A DNA stretch of 64,000 nucleotides from Anabaena azotica FACHB-119 (GTDB lineage Bacteria > Cyanobacteriota > Cyanobacteriia > Cyanobacteriales > Nostocaceae): NCBI RefSeq assembly GCF_014697625.1, contig NZ_JACJSG010000017.1, positions 62,001 to 126,000 on the forward strand, written 5' to 3'. Shown here piece by piece: positions 25,841 to 34,777 of the stretch. Under the pieces are notes generated by a model. That model was not told the origin of the DNA, did not search any database, and saw nothing but the letters and a program-made list of their open reading frames with translations. A program made the translations under genes and the position numbers. Numbering within the stretch: the first letter of the stretch is position 1; every line of letters begins with the position of its first letter.

Positions 25841-26408
25841 TTCCTACCTTTGTGATTTGTTTCCAGATTTGATCTATATAAATTATAGGTTGCTGATTAA
25901 TTATACGTTCAGCAACGAAAAGGGGTGATGAGGTTGAATTATCATATATCATCCAACCATCGCACAAGGGTAAATATAAAGAAAGCAGATTAACTCTCCC
26001 TCTCGCATACCGTCTACGGATAACATCTTCAGGAATTGAATGTCCACCGCTAGCAACTCGTTGTGCTACCCGTTCTACTGCCAAATCAGCACTTTGTAAC
26101 CAAAAGTAAATTAAATTAATCACGTAGCCTTTAGTTTTACATTCAATTATAAAAGGTGCAAAGGTTCTCGCTGCTAATGTAGTTTCAAAAGCAAAATCAC
26201 TACCTGAATTAGATAAAGTTCGTAGCCTTTGAATCATTAATCTTCCGGCTTCAATAGCCATTGACTCAGGATTTAATGGAGATAAACCAGCAGCAATAGC
26301 ATCTGCATTTACATACTCAAAACAGTCCAAAAAATTTGGTAATAAACTCATGGAAACAGTGGTTTTTCCTGAACCATTCGCACCACCAATAATATACAAA
26401 CTCGGCAT
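25833..26408 (-). CDS. Zeta-toxin-like P-loop kinase
   Basis: 191 residues. The P-loop GGANGSGKTTVSMSLLP (K15) at the N-terminus, NADAIAAGLSP and FAFETTLAARTFAP, RVAQRVASGGHSIPEDVIRRRYARG (lid arginines) match the zeta-toxin/UDP-GlcNAc-kinase-like family. Classical zeta toxins phosphorylate UDP-N-acetylglucosamine to block cell-wall synthesis; for short relatives such as this, substrate is unknown. It begins 2 bases after the stop of the ABC ATPase gene, so it sits within the transporter operon. Confidence 0.8.
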   Translation of the reverse strand: MPSLYIIGGANGSGKTTVSMSLLPNFLDCFEYVNADAIAAGLSPLNPESMAIEAGRLMIQRLRTLSNSGSDFAFETTLAARTFAPFIIECKTKGYVINLIYFWLQSADLAVERVAQRVASGGHSIPEDVIRRRYARGRVNLLSLYLPLCDGWMIYDNSTSSPLFVAERIINQQPIIYIDQIWKQITKVGND

Positions 26409-26410
26409 TT

Positions 26411-27886
26411 TTATCCCTTAGCTATTCCTCCAGCCATCAACAAACCAATTTCTTCCAATGTTGCCGTTTGTGCGTCTAAAATGGCGACAAACTCACCTCT
26501 GTAGATTACCGCAATGCGATCGCTCATTGCCATCACTTCTTCTAACTCAGTAGAAATATACAATATTGCCGCACCGCGATCGCGTTCTGCTAACAACCGC
26601 CCATGCACTGCACTTATCGCCCCCACATCTAACCCCCTTGTGGGTTGCATTGCTATAATTAAATCTGGTTCTCCCGCCAATTCTCGCGCCAAGACTACCT
26701 TTTGTTGATTTCCCCCCGATAGTTGGCTTACCTTGATATCTTCCCCAGTCGCCCGTATATCGAATTCTGTCATTGCCGTTTGGGCATGATTTTTAATTGT
26801 TGCTGATTGTAATAAAAAGTTACGACAAAATGGCGATTTTTTAAAAGTATTTAAAATCAAGTTTTGGGCGATGCTAAACTGCAATACTAAACCCATTTTT
26901 TGCCTATCTTCGGGAATGTAACCTATACTTTGATGATTCCTAGAGTTATGCAACTCAATTTTACCATTGATGATGGGTCTTAAATTGGCGATCGCATCTG
27001 CTAATTCTCGCTGTCCATTCCCATCCACACCAGCAATTCCCAAAATTTCCCCACCTTGCAATTGAAAGGAAATATCACGGACAGTTACCACACCTCTATC
27101 ATCAGCCACTTGCAAATTCTGCACAGATAATATCATCTTCCCCGGCAAAGATACAGATTTATTCACCTGTAAATTTACTTCCTTTCCCACCATTAATTGG
27201 GCTAATTGCTGAGGCGTTACTTCTTGAGTTCTCGCTGTCCCTACTACCTGACCTCGACGCAACACTGTTACCATATCGCACAGATTAATTACTTCTTCTA
27301 ATTTATGACTAATAAAAATAATTGTATTGCCAGCCGCCGCCAATTGACGTAAAATATTAATTAATGATTCTACCTCTGTAAGTGTGAGAACAGCCGTTGG
27401 TTCATCAAGAATTAATAGTTTAGCTTGGCGATATAAAACCTTGAGAATTTCTACACGCTGTTGTGTTCCCACAGGTAAATCTTCCACTTTAGCTGTCGGG
27501 TCAATTTCTAAACCATAAGCTTGAGATAACGCTGCTATTTCTTGTTGTTTTTGCCGCAAATTTAACCGCCAACTCTGTTGAGTACCCAGGATGATATTTT
27601 CAGTTACAGTTAACTGAGGTACAAGCATGAAATGTTGGTATATCATGCCTATACCTAATCTTATCGCTGCATTTGGCGAAGTAATCTTTACTTGCTCATC
27701 ATTTAGATATATTTTTCCAACATCAGGTTGATATAGACCACTAATAATATTCATCAAAGTGGTCTTACCTGCACCATTCTCACCTAAAATTCCATGAATC
27801 TTTCCAGCCTCAACACTCAGGCTAATATTATCGTTAGCTAGGAATGAATTAAACCGCTTGCTAATATTTTCTAAACGTAAATACAT
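26411..27886 (-). CDS. Sugar/nucleoside ABC transporter ATP-binding protein (YufO/NupA-like)
   Basis: 491 residues with two ABC domains in tandem. NBD1: Walker A GENGAGKTT (K41), signature VGTQQRVEI, Walker B LLILDEPTA. NBD2 has a degenerate Walker A (GVDGNGQRE), signature LSGGNQQKVVLAREL and Walker B DLIIAMQPTRGLD, with the usual catalytic Glu replaced by Gln. This asymmetric pattern is normal for the RbsA-like BMP/sugar class. Powers nucleoside import with the lipoprotein and two permeases. Upstream spacer contains ACGCAGATAAACGCAGATGG-type repeats. Confidence 0.92.
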   Translation of the reverse strand: MYLRLENISKRFNSFLANDNISLSVEAGKIHGILGENGAGKTTLMNIISGLYQPDVGKIYLNDEQVKITSPNAAIRLGIGMIYQHFMLVPQLTVTENIILGTQQSWRLNLRQKQQEIAALSQAYGLEIDPTAKVEDLPVGTQQRVEILKVLYRQAKLLILDEPTAVLTLTEVESLINILRQLAAAGNTIIFISHKLEEVINLCDMVTVLRRGQVVGTARTQEVTPQQLAQLMVGKEVNLQVNKSVSLPGKMILSVQNLQVADDRGVVTVRDISFQLQGGEILGIAGVDGNGQRELADAIANLRPIINGKIELHNSRNHQSIGYIPEDRQKMGLVLQFSIAQNLILNTFKKSPFCRNFLLQSATIKNHAQTAMTEFDIRATGEDIKVSQLSGGNQQKVVLARELAGEPDLIIAMQPTRGLDVGAISAVHGRLLAERDRGAAILYISTELEEVMAMSDRIAVIYRGEFVAILDAQTATLEEIGLLMAGGIAKG

Positions 27887-27988
27887 TTATATTTATTGGC
27901 TTTGATGTTGGACTGATTTGTGTAATTAGGGAGTAAGAATAATGGAACGCAGATAAACGCAGATGGACGCAGATGAATGCAGATAAAT

Positions 27989-29038
27989 TTATGCTTTTTT
28001 AACGCAGCGTGTATTTTTACCAGCTTCTTGACAACTTTCAAAAGCAATCTTTTTAGTAACTATATCCTGTTTTGCTTTTAAAGCACTTTGTTTTACAGCC
28101 TCCGGTACTTCTGCGCCAAATTTACCTAATGTTAATATATCTTCTCTTTCCAAACCAATAGAATAAATCTGCCCTTTGAGTTGTTTTTGCTGTGCTAGTT
28201 CTGCTAAATAAGCTATGGCTATATCCAAGCGTTTAACGGCACTTGTTAACACGGCTTTTGGGGCAACATCTAGCTGGTCTTTGGTATTGCCAAAAGCGTA
28301 GACTCCTTTATCACTAGCAGCTTGTAAAACTGCGGGGGAAGCGGTATCTAACCATTGATAAATCACATCTGCACCAGATGAAATTAAAGCTAGAGTAGCT
28401 TCCTTTGCCTTAGCAACATCATTCCAATCTCCGGTAAATGTAGAAACAATTTGCATATTAGGTTTAACAGATTTTGCCCCTAATTCAAAACCTCGGAGTT
28501 CTTCTTGGGTAGCAGGAAATTCTTGTCCAGCAATATAAGCTAATTTATTCGATTTAGTCATAGCAGCGCCAATAATGCCGCATAAATAACTACCTTGTAA
28601 ATGGTCAATTCGCAAAGAGGCGATGTTTTCTCCCTTCGTATTACCATTTACACCTACAAAAAATGTATTGGGAAATTGCGGCGCGACTTGTTCGATGGCT
28701 GCGTCAAATTGTCCACCGTGGGCGAATACAAGATTATAACCCCTGCGCCCAAAGTCTGTTAATGCTTCTGTTTGGTCAGCTTGGGCGACTTGTTCCACAT
28801 AGGCGACTTCTGCATTTAGCTTTTGTTTAGCTAGGTTTAAGCCTTCATAACCAGATTGATTCCAAGCTTGATCTGTGATGACTCCAGGGAGTGCGATCGC
28901 TATTTTAAACCCTCCCGCACCACTACTAGCTGTTGGTGTGGAAGTTTGATTACTAGCGCAAGCCTTCAGCAATAGACTAGTAGCAAAGGTAGCAGAAGTG
29001 TATAAAACAAATTTACGCCGACTCAAATTTAGCTGCAT
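27989..29038 (-). CDS. BMP-family substrate-binding lipoprotein, Tat-type signal
   Basis: A GTG start at 29089 gives 366 residues, but ATG 29038 (MQLNLSRRKFVLYTSATFAT) is preferred because it places a normal signal peptide at the start: SRRKF is a twin-arginine motif and LLKAC a lipobox. Mature protein is a Bmp/PnrA-like type I periplasmic binding domain, e.g. FGRRGYNLVFAHGGQFDAAI, GNTKGENIASLRIDHLQGSY and SSGADVIYQWLDTASPAVLQ. It should capture purine nucleosides for the adjacent ABC components. The gene is 100 bases upstream of the ATPase gene. Confidence 0.9.
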   Translation of the reverse strand: MQLNLSRRKFVLYTSATFATSLLLKACASNQTSTPTASSGAGGFKIAIALPGVITDQAWNQSGYEGLNLAKQKLNAEVAYVEQVAQADQTEALTDFGRRGYNLVFAHGGQFDAAIEQVAPQFPNTFFVGVNGNTKGENIASLRIDHLQGSYLCGIIGAAMTKSNKLAYIAGQEFPATQEELRGFELGAKSVKPNMQIVSTFTGDWNDVAKAKEATLALISSGADVIYQWLDTASPAVLQAASDKGVYAFGNTKDQLDVAPKAVLTSAVKRLDIAIAYLAELAQQKQLKGQIYSIGLEREDILTLGKFGAEVPEAVKQSALKAKQDIVTKKIAFESCQEAGKNTRCVKKA

Positions 29039-29090
29039 ATACTGCTTTTCAGGATTGAGAGAGGGATTTTTACAATGAGATGAACTCACG

Positions 29091-29519
29091 CTATTGATTA
29101 ACTTTAGCTGTTTCTAGCCACCGTTTACCCATTTCAATAGGAATACCCAAGGGAGGGCAAAGTATTTTAATCAATTCAATTCCCCCAGCTAACAGCACTT
29201 CTCTAATGCGGAAATTGGTTCTCACTTTTTCATCAAATCTCTCAACAAATGTTTGTTTATCTGCTGCTGATTTAATTGGGTAAGTTGGTGCAACTTCTTT
29301 TAAGTTATTGAGTAACTCTTGCTGATTGGCTGTGGTTATACTTGGGTGAGTTTGAGAAAGTTGATTTAATAGGTCTTGTATTTCTTGTGCGGCTTCGGCA
29401 AGGGTTTGTTTTTGTTGGGAAACATTTTTACCGATGACAGTACCATGATTAGTTTCAACAATCTGTACAGTTTCCGGGTTGCCAAAATTGTATTTAGATG
29501 ATTGGGGTTTATCTGACAT
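29091..29519 (-). CDS. Small partner of the NACHT-HEAT protein
   Basis: 142 residues, 45 bases downstream of the NACHT-HEAT gene on the same strand. Residues 18-31 (VQIVETNHGTVIGK) share a short motif with the very C-terminus of that protein (VQIIEKNDGKIYGK). The rest is a helical region (AAQEIQDLLNQLSQTHPSIT) with a hydrophobic C-terminal patch (IELIKILCPPLGIPIEMGKR) that could associate with membranes. Family not recognised. The shared motif and position suggest it works with the STAND protein as adaptor or effector; inference. Confidence 0.75.
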   Translation of the reverse strand: MSDKPQSSKYNFGNPETVQIVETNHGTVIGKNVSQQKQTLAEAAQEIQDLLNQLSQTHPSITTANQQELLNNLKEVAPTYPIKSAADKQTFVERFDEKVRTNFRIREVLLAGGIELIKILCPPLGIPIEMGKRWLETAKVNQ

Positions 29520-29564
29520 ATTTCTCCTTAATTAAGTTATCAAATTTAAATTGATTGTTTTGCT

Positions 29565-32500
29565 TTATTTACCGTATATTTTACCATCATTCTTTTCAAT
29601 GATTTGTACTACCTCTGCTTTTATATGGTATTTACTATCGACATCATTTTCTTTTTGTTCTTCTCTTTGTGGAGAGTGGAAAATATCATAGTTATAAAAC
29701 TTACACCTCTGTTGAATTTTTAAAATTATATCTTCTGTTTGATATGTGCCATCCAAAAGTAAATTCCACATTTTATTAATTTGGTCTGCGCCTGCAATTC
29801 TTCCTAATGCCTCTGCGGCTCTCCGACGAACAAATAAATCTTCATAATTTAAAGCATCAATCAGCGCCGCTACTGCCCTTTCGTCGCCGATTTTTCCTAA
29901 TGCCAATGCGGCAATCCTACCAACAGATGAATCTTCATGATTCAAAGCATCAATTAGCGCCGCCACTGCCTTTTCACTGCCGATTTCTCCTAATGCCTCT
30001 GCGGCACTCCAGACAACAAATAAATCTTCATAATTCAAAGCATCAATTAGCGCCGCCACTGCCTTTTCACTGCCGATTTTTCCTAATGCCTCTGCGGCAC
30101 TCCAACAAACATCTGAATTTTCACCATTCAAAGCATCAATCAGCGCCGCCACTGCCTTTTCACTGCCGATTTCTCCTAATGCCTCTGCGGCACTCCAACA
30201 AACATCTGAATCTTCATCATTCAAAGCATCAATCAGTGCCGCCACTGCCTTTTCACTGCCGATTTCTCCTAATGCCTCTACGGCACTCCAACGAACAAAT
30301 GAATCTCCATAATTTAAAGCATCAATCAGCGCCGCTTCTGCCCTTTGGTTGCCGATTTTTCCTAATGCCAATACGGCACTCCAACCAATATCTAAATCTC
30401 CATCATTCAAAGCATCAATTAGCGCCGCTTCTGCCTTTTCACTGCCAATTTTTCCTAATGCCTCTGCGGCACTCCTACGAACATCTGAATCTCCATAATT
30501 TAAAGCATCAATCAGCGCCGTCACTGCCTTTTCACTACCGATTTCTCCTAATGCGGATGCAGCACTTCTACGAACATCTGAATTTTCACCATTCAAAGCA
30601 TCAATCAGCGCCGTCACCGCCTTTTCACTGCCGATTTGTCTTAATGCCAATACAGCACTCCTGCAAACATCTGAATCTCCATAATTTAAAGCATCAATCA
30701 GCGCCGTCACTGCCTTTTCACTGCCGATTTCTCCTAATGCCTCTGCGGCATTTTTACGAACATCTGAATTTTCACCATTCAAAGCATCAATCAGCGCCGT
30801 CACTGCCTTTTCACTGCCGATTTGTCTTAATGCTAATACAGCACCCCAACGAACAGATAAATTTTCATCCTTCAAAGCATCAATCAGCGCCGTCACTGTC
30901 TTTTCACTGCCGATTTCTCCTAATGCGGATGCAGCACTCCAACGAACATCTGAATCTTCATCCTTCAAAGCATCAATCAGCGCCGTCACTGCCTTTTCAC
31001 TGCCGATTTCTTCTAATGCGAATGCAGCACTTCTACGAACAGATGAATTTTTATCCTTCAAAGCATCAATCAGCGCCGTCACCGCCTTTTCACTGCCGAT
31101 TTCTCCTAATGCGGATGCAGCACTCCAACGAACATCTGAATCTTCATCCTTCAAAGCATCAATCAGCGCCGCTACTGCCCAATTTGAACGAGTAATATCT
31201 AATAATGTAACTTCTAAAGATTTAGATAATTTTTTATTTAAAATCAATTTTACAGTTGCTTCTTGAAAATCAGGTTTCACCTCGCCCGCTAACCGCGCAC
31301 CTAACATTAAATCCACATCCAACGCTAACTGCACCACTAACATAGCCTGATTTTTATATTCAACTAATGCTAACATTAGTGCTAAAGGTTCAGTCCATTT
31401 CAACAAATTCAAATAATCACGCTTTAATATATCCTTGCTGATACTTGGTAATTGTCTCAGTACGTATTCAGCAGCATAATATTCTTGTAATAACTGGTGG
31501 CGAAACTCAATATTGTCCCCACTCCCCACTTGAATTAAATGATGGTTGAGTAAATCTTCTAACCAACACTTTGCTTTCTCACGGGGTTTATCAAATTTCT
31601 CTTCAGTTAAATATTCAGTAAAAATATCTTCTACTTCTCGCTTGGGAATTGCCACCCGAAATTCTGTTACAGGTTCTCCCTGCATCATCTTAAACGCTAA
31701 ATATTCCAGTAAATCCTGCCACGAACGGCGAGATTCTGCGGTAACTGGTACACTCCGCTTCCAATTGTCTAAGTTTTCATAATTTCGGGTAAATGACCTA
31801 AATACCATCCCCAAGTTAGGCGGAATTTTCCCCGTCTGCCGAAATAAGTCGCACAACATCAACAGCAACAAGGGTGTTTTACCAAACTCCTGCAATCTTT
31901 CCCCTAAACGCCGCAACATTTTCTCACCCTGTTGTGGTAGATACGCCATGACAAACTCGCGCATCTGCATTTCACTCAGGGGTTGCATTTCCAGCTTTTT
32001 CTCAATTCCTAAATCACCACCCACACCCAAATCCCTTGTTGTAAAAATCATTGGTGTTTGGTGGTATTGTTTACGAAAGTCTAAAACTTTCTGCCGTGCA
32101 TCTTCTGAAGGAAGCTCATTTACACCATCAATGAGCAGTAAAAATTTACCTTGCGTGAGTAGACTATCTAAAGTTGCTGTATTTATATTTAGGTTTGCGT
32201 CTTGTTGTTTCAGAAATGCTTGAATACGTTCAAAAACTGATTCTTGCCAATAACGTAATTCTACAAGTATGGGAATGGTTGCGTTATTTACCCCATTTTG
32301 TGATTCTTCCAACAGCAACCTTGCTAAAGCCGTCGATTTACCAGAACCCGGTTTTCCTATAAGTAAGACATGATTACTAGCATACTTACGAATACCCTTC
32401 AACACAGGTAAACGTTCTGTTTTCTCTTGTTCCCGCCTTTGTTGTTCTGGCTTTGGCTGCAATGTTTCCACCACCAACCCAAAATCAAAATGCCCTGGCT

Positions 32501-32621
32501 GTTCATTTTCCCGTTCGTTACCTTCCGCATCCGTGAACGTGTAAAGCTTCCGCCAGTGTTTATACTTGTCACTGATGGATTTTAGATAGGTTTGAAACTG
32601 TGGATTGTTCAGTGTTGTCAC
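29565..32621 (-). CDS. NACHT-type STAND NTPase with 15 HEAT repeats
   Basis: 1018 residues. P-loop LLIGKPGSGKSTALARLLLE (GKPGSGKS at 89-96) and Walker B FLLLIDGVNELP (D165) define a NACHT-like NTPase; a winged-helix-type region with VGSGDNIEFRHQLLQEYYAAEYV follows near 370-390. Residues about 480-945 are 15 consecutive 31-residue PBS-lyase-type HEAT repeats with consensus KAVTALIDALNDEDSDVRWS then AAEALGEIGSE. The tail carries the motif VQIIEKNDGKIYGK. STAND proteins act as switches that oligomerise on ligand sensing; bacterial NACHT proteins include antiphage sensors. The HEAT array would be the sensor and the neighbour a partner. No obvious N-terminal effector domain is visible. Confidence 0.9.
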   Translation of the reverse strand: MTTLNNPQFQTYLKSISDKYKHWRKLYTFTDAEGNERENEQPGHFDFGLVVETLQPKPEQQRREQEKTERLPVLKGIRKYASNHVLLIGKPGSGKSTALARLLLEESQNGVNNATIPILVELRYWQESVFERIQAFLKQQDANLNINTATLDSLLTQGKFLLLIDGVNELPSEDARQKVLDFRKQYHQTPMIFTTRDLGVGGDLGIEKKLEMQPLSEMQMREFVMAYLPQQGEKMLRRLGERLQEFGKTPLLLLMLCDLFRQTGKIPPNLGMVFRSFTRNYENLDNWKRSVPVTAESRRSWQDLLEYLAFKMMQGEPVTEFRVAIPKREVEDIFTEYLTEEKFDKPREKAKCWLEDLLNHHLIQVGSGDNIEFRHQLLQEYYAAEYVLRQLPSISKDILKRDYLNLLKWTEPLALMLALVEYKNQAMLVVQLALDVDLMLGARLAGEVKPDFQEATVKLILNKKLSKSLEVTLLDITRSNWAVAALIDALKDEDSDVRWSAASALGEIGSEKAVTALIDALKDKNSSVRRSAAFALEEIGSEKAVTALIDALKDEDSDVRWSAASALGEIGSEKTVTALIDALKDENLSVRWGAVLALRQIGSEKAVTALIDALNGENSDVRKNAAEALGEIGSEKAVTALIDALNYGDSDVCRSAVLALRQIGSEKAVTALIDALNGENSDVRRSAASALGEIGSEKAVTALIDALNYGDSDVRRSAAEALGKIGSEKAEAALIDALNDGDLDIGWSAVLALGKIGNQRAEAALIDALNYGDSFVRWSAVEALGEIGSEKAVAALIDALNDEDSDVCWSAAEALGEIGSEKAVAALIDALNGENSDVCWSAAEALGKIGSEKAVAALIDALNYEDLFVVWSAAEALGEIGSEKAVAALIDALNHEDSSVGRIAALALGKIGDERAVAALIDALNYEDLFVRRRAAEALGRIAGADQINKMWNLLLDGTYQTEDIILKIQQRCKFYNYDIFHSPQREEQKENDVDSKYHIKAEVVQIIEKNDGKIYGK
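29790..31186 (-). repeat. 93-bp tandem coding repeats (HEAT array)
   Basis: Fifteen 93-bp units within the NACHT-HEAT gene; many neighbouring units are nearly identical at DNA level (recurrent AAAGCATCAATCAGCGCCG on the plus strand), which points to recent duplication or gene conversion. The periodicity also produces a long spurious open frame on the opposite strand. Confidence 0.9.
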
Positions 32622-32712
32622 GCACAGGTGTTAGGAAGTTTCAAATCAAATCATAACAGATGACTTAGGTAGCAGGCAGGGTGGTTTCATACAAGGAGAG
32701 AAAAAGGAATAA

Positions 32713-32762
32713 TGTGTTTCAAAGCCTCTCCCCCCGTGGGGGAGAGGTTTGGAGAGGGGTCA
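32713..32762. repeat. Fragment of GC-rich dispersed repeat
   Basis: AAAGCCTCTCCCCCCGTGGG, then GGAGAGGTTTGGAGAGGGGT, corresponds to the core of the CTGACTTTTCACG MITE (compare 14440-14476) without its ends. It lies just upstream of hetI. Confidence 0.6.
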
Positions 32763-32876
32763 AAATCTCTGCTACAAAACGAGAAATCACCACTATCAAA
32801 TCAAAGTGTTTTCTTACGATTCAATTTAGATTACTATATTATAGTAAGAATTACTTTATTTCATTTTAATTGTGAA

Positions 32877-33584
32877 TTGTTCCAGCACAATTGGCTACCA
32901 AAACCCCCAAACTTAACTTTATTTCCAGATGAAGTTCATATCTGGCGCATCCCCCTTGACCAGCCAGAATCACAGATACAATATTTAGCTACAATTTTAT
33001 CTAGTGATGAATTGGCGCGTGCTAATAGATTTTATTTTCCCGAACATCGGCAACGTTTTATCGCTGGTCGTGGTATTCTCCGCAGTATATTGGGGGAATA
33101 TTTGCAGATTGAACCACAACAAGTCAAGTTCGATTATGAACCCCGTGGGAAACCATTCTTAGCAGATAACCAGAGTGGTTTGCAGTTTAACTTATCACAT
33201 TCACAAAATCTGGGTTTGTGTGCAGTTAACTACACCCGGCAAATTGGCATAGATTTAGAATATATCCGCCCCACATCTGATTTAGAATCTCTTGCCCAAA
33301 GGTTCTTTTTACCAGGAGAATATGAATTATTGCGATCGCTCCCCCATGACCAAAAACAAAAGATTTTTTTCCGCTACTGGACTTGTAAAGAAGCTTATCT
33401 TAAAGCAACGGGAGACGGCATCGCTAAATTAGAAGAAATTGAAATAGCACTAACTCCCACAGAACCAGCTAGTTTACAGACATTTCCAGCTTGGAATCTT
33501 TTAGAGTTAGTGCCAGATAATAATTGCGTTGCTGCTGTTGCCGTGGCGGGCTTTGACTGGCAGCCAAAGTTCTGGCAGTATTGA
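32877..33584 (+). CDS. hetI: Phosphopantetheinyl transferase HetI
   Basis: Transfers 4'-phosphopantetheine from CoA to carrier proteins, here presumably the ACPs of HglE and HglB. The open frame runs back to ATG 32712, but that part is translated repeat DNA; the HetI-like sequence (FQHNWLPKPPNLTLFPDEVH) begins at a TTG codon at 32877, giving 235 residues, close to the 237 I recall for Anabaena HetI. Sfp-type motifs are FNLSHSQNLGLCAV, QIGIDLEYIRP (GIDxE, Mg2+ binding) and FRYWTCKEAYLKATGDG (WxxKEAxxK). Convergent with hetN, 36 bases apart. Confidence 0.9.
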   Translation: MFQHNWLPKPPNLTLFPDEVHIWRIPLDQPESQIQYLATILSSDELARANRFYFPEHRQRFIAGRGILRSILGEYLQIEPQQVKFDYEPRGKPFLADNQSGLQFNLSHSQNLGLCAVNYTRQIGIDLEYIRPTSDLESLAQRFFLPGEYELLRSLPHDQKQKIFFRYWTCKEAYLKATGDGIAKLEEIEIALTPTEPASLQTFPAWNLLELVPDNNCVAAVAVAGFDWQPKFWQY

Positions 33585-33620
33585 TTGTATCAATGCCTCA
33601 TTCCCTAAGCAACTGTAGTC

Positions 33621-34484
33621 TCATGGACGCTTAGAGCCGACAGCTACATAGCTTTGCTTGGCTCTATTTTCTGCACGTCTTTGGTTGAACTTCACCACAC
33701 CCAACCAACGATAAATTGTATCAACCGAAGTCGGAGCAATTTGCCCGAAAGACAACATCAGTTTTGTCAAACCTTCCATGATAGGGTTTTGATTGACAAT
33801 GACTTCGGCTTTGTTGTATTTGATAGCGTTAACAATAGCATTAGCAACAGTCTCCGGTGCAGAAATACCCGCCAGTTTCGGCGCACTTACAAGGGGGTCA
33901 ACAGTCATACCCGTTTCTGAGACATAGCCGGGACAAACCACCGTAGCTTGAACCCCAGTACCAATTAATTCCTGACGCAAAGCATCAGTCCACATAATCA
34001 AACCTGCTTTACTAGCTGAGTAAACGCTGTTGAAAGCAACTCCCTTTTTACCAGCCAGAGAAGCAATATTAACAATTCGACCACTACCCCGTTCCATCAT
34101 GTTGGGTAGTAAAAAGCGTGTTAATTCCATAGCAGCCAATAGATTAGTGTTGAAGATTGATTGAATTTCCGCTAGAGAGTAATTCGCAAAATCTGAGTTA
34201 ATTTCTATACCAGCATTGTTAATCAAGACATCAATAGGGCCGACAATATCTTGAGCCTGCTGGGCAAGACCTGATAATTGTGATATGTTGCACAAATCAA
34301 AAGGGATTGCGATCGCACTACCACCCGCAGCTTCAACTGCATTACAGGTTTGTGCCAATCCTGCCCCAGAACGAGATACACAAACTACCCTCGCCTGTTC
34401 CTTTGCCAAAGCAAGAGCAATGTAGACACCAAGACCGCGTGAAGCCCCGGTCAACAGTACTGTCTTACCTGTGAGAGTTGTCAT
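33621..34484 (-). CDS. hetN: HetN, short-chain dehydrogenase-like pattern maintenance protein
   Basis: 287 residues, SDR fold: TGASRGLG (residues 13-20), NNAG (89-92), catalytic S142, Y155 and K159 (YSASK). The segment ERGSGR lies at 131-136, containing the RGSGR pentapeptide shared with PatS and linked to inhibition of heterocyst differentiation by HetN. Known in Anabaena to maintain heterocyst spacing after the initial pattern; any ketoreductase role in glycolipid synthesis is unproven. It is the last gene on this strand after the hgl genes and has its own 1.1-kb upstream spacer. Confidence 0.95.
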   Translation of the reverse strand: MTTLTGKTVLLTGASRGLGVYIALALAKEQARVVCVSRSGAGLAQTCNAVEAAGGSAIAIPFDLCNISQLSGLAQQAQDIVGPIDVLINNAGIEINSDFANYSLAEIQSIFNTNLLAAMELTRFLLPNMMERGSGRIVNIASLAGKKGVAFNSVYSASKAGLIMWTDALRQELIGTGVQATVVCPGYVSETGMTVDPLVSAPKLAGISAPETVANAIVNAIKYNKAEVIVNQNPIMEGLTKLMLSFGQIAPTSVDTIYRWLGVVKFNQRRAENRAKQSYVAVGSKRP

Positions 34485-34777
34485 TATAACCTGCTAGTCT
34501 CCGAACTCTGAGCCGCAGGATTTACGCATTGATATACTGGAGGCTGGGGACGAATCAATTCAAAATTCAAAATTCAAAATTAAGAATTTCTTATGACTCA
34601 GCACTTGCACCTTCAAATCATCAAACTACCCACCTATTCACAACTAAATGCGATAAAGACAGCTACACTACACAATTGCTCATAGACTTACGCACTTGGA
34701 CTGCACCCTTCCGCCAAAAATTGTCATAATGCACTCATAACAGAGTTAATCGCTTCTGTTGCAGAACAGGCTTAATT

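Noticed and set aside
29807..31195. 462-residue plus-strand open frame with repeated HSKHQSAPPLPFHCRF units
   Set aside because: It is the antisense reading of the HEAT repeats in the NACHT-HEAT gene; its periodicity follows the 93-bp units.
34512..34698. AGGATTTACGCA … AGACTTACGCAC segments as another MITE copy
   Set aside because: Both segments are in the same orientation rather than inverted and there is no target duplication.
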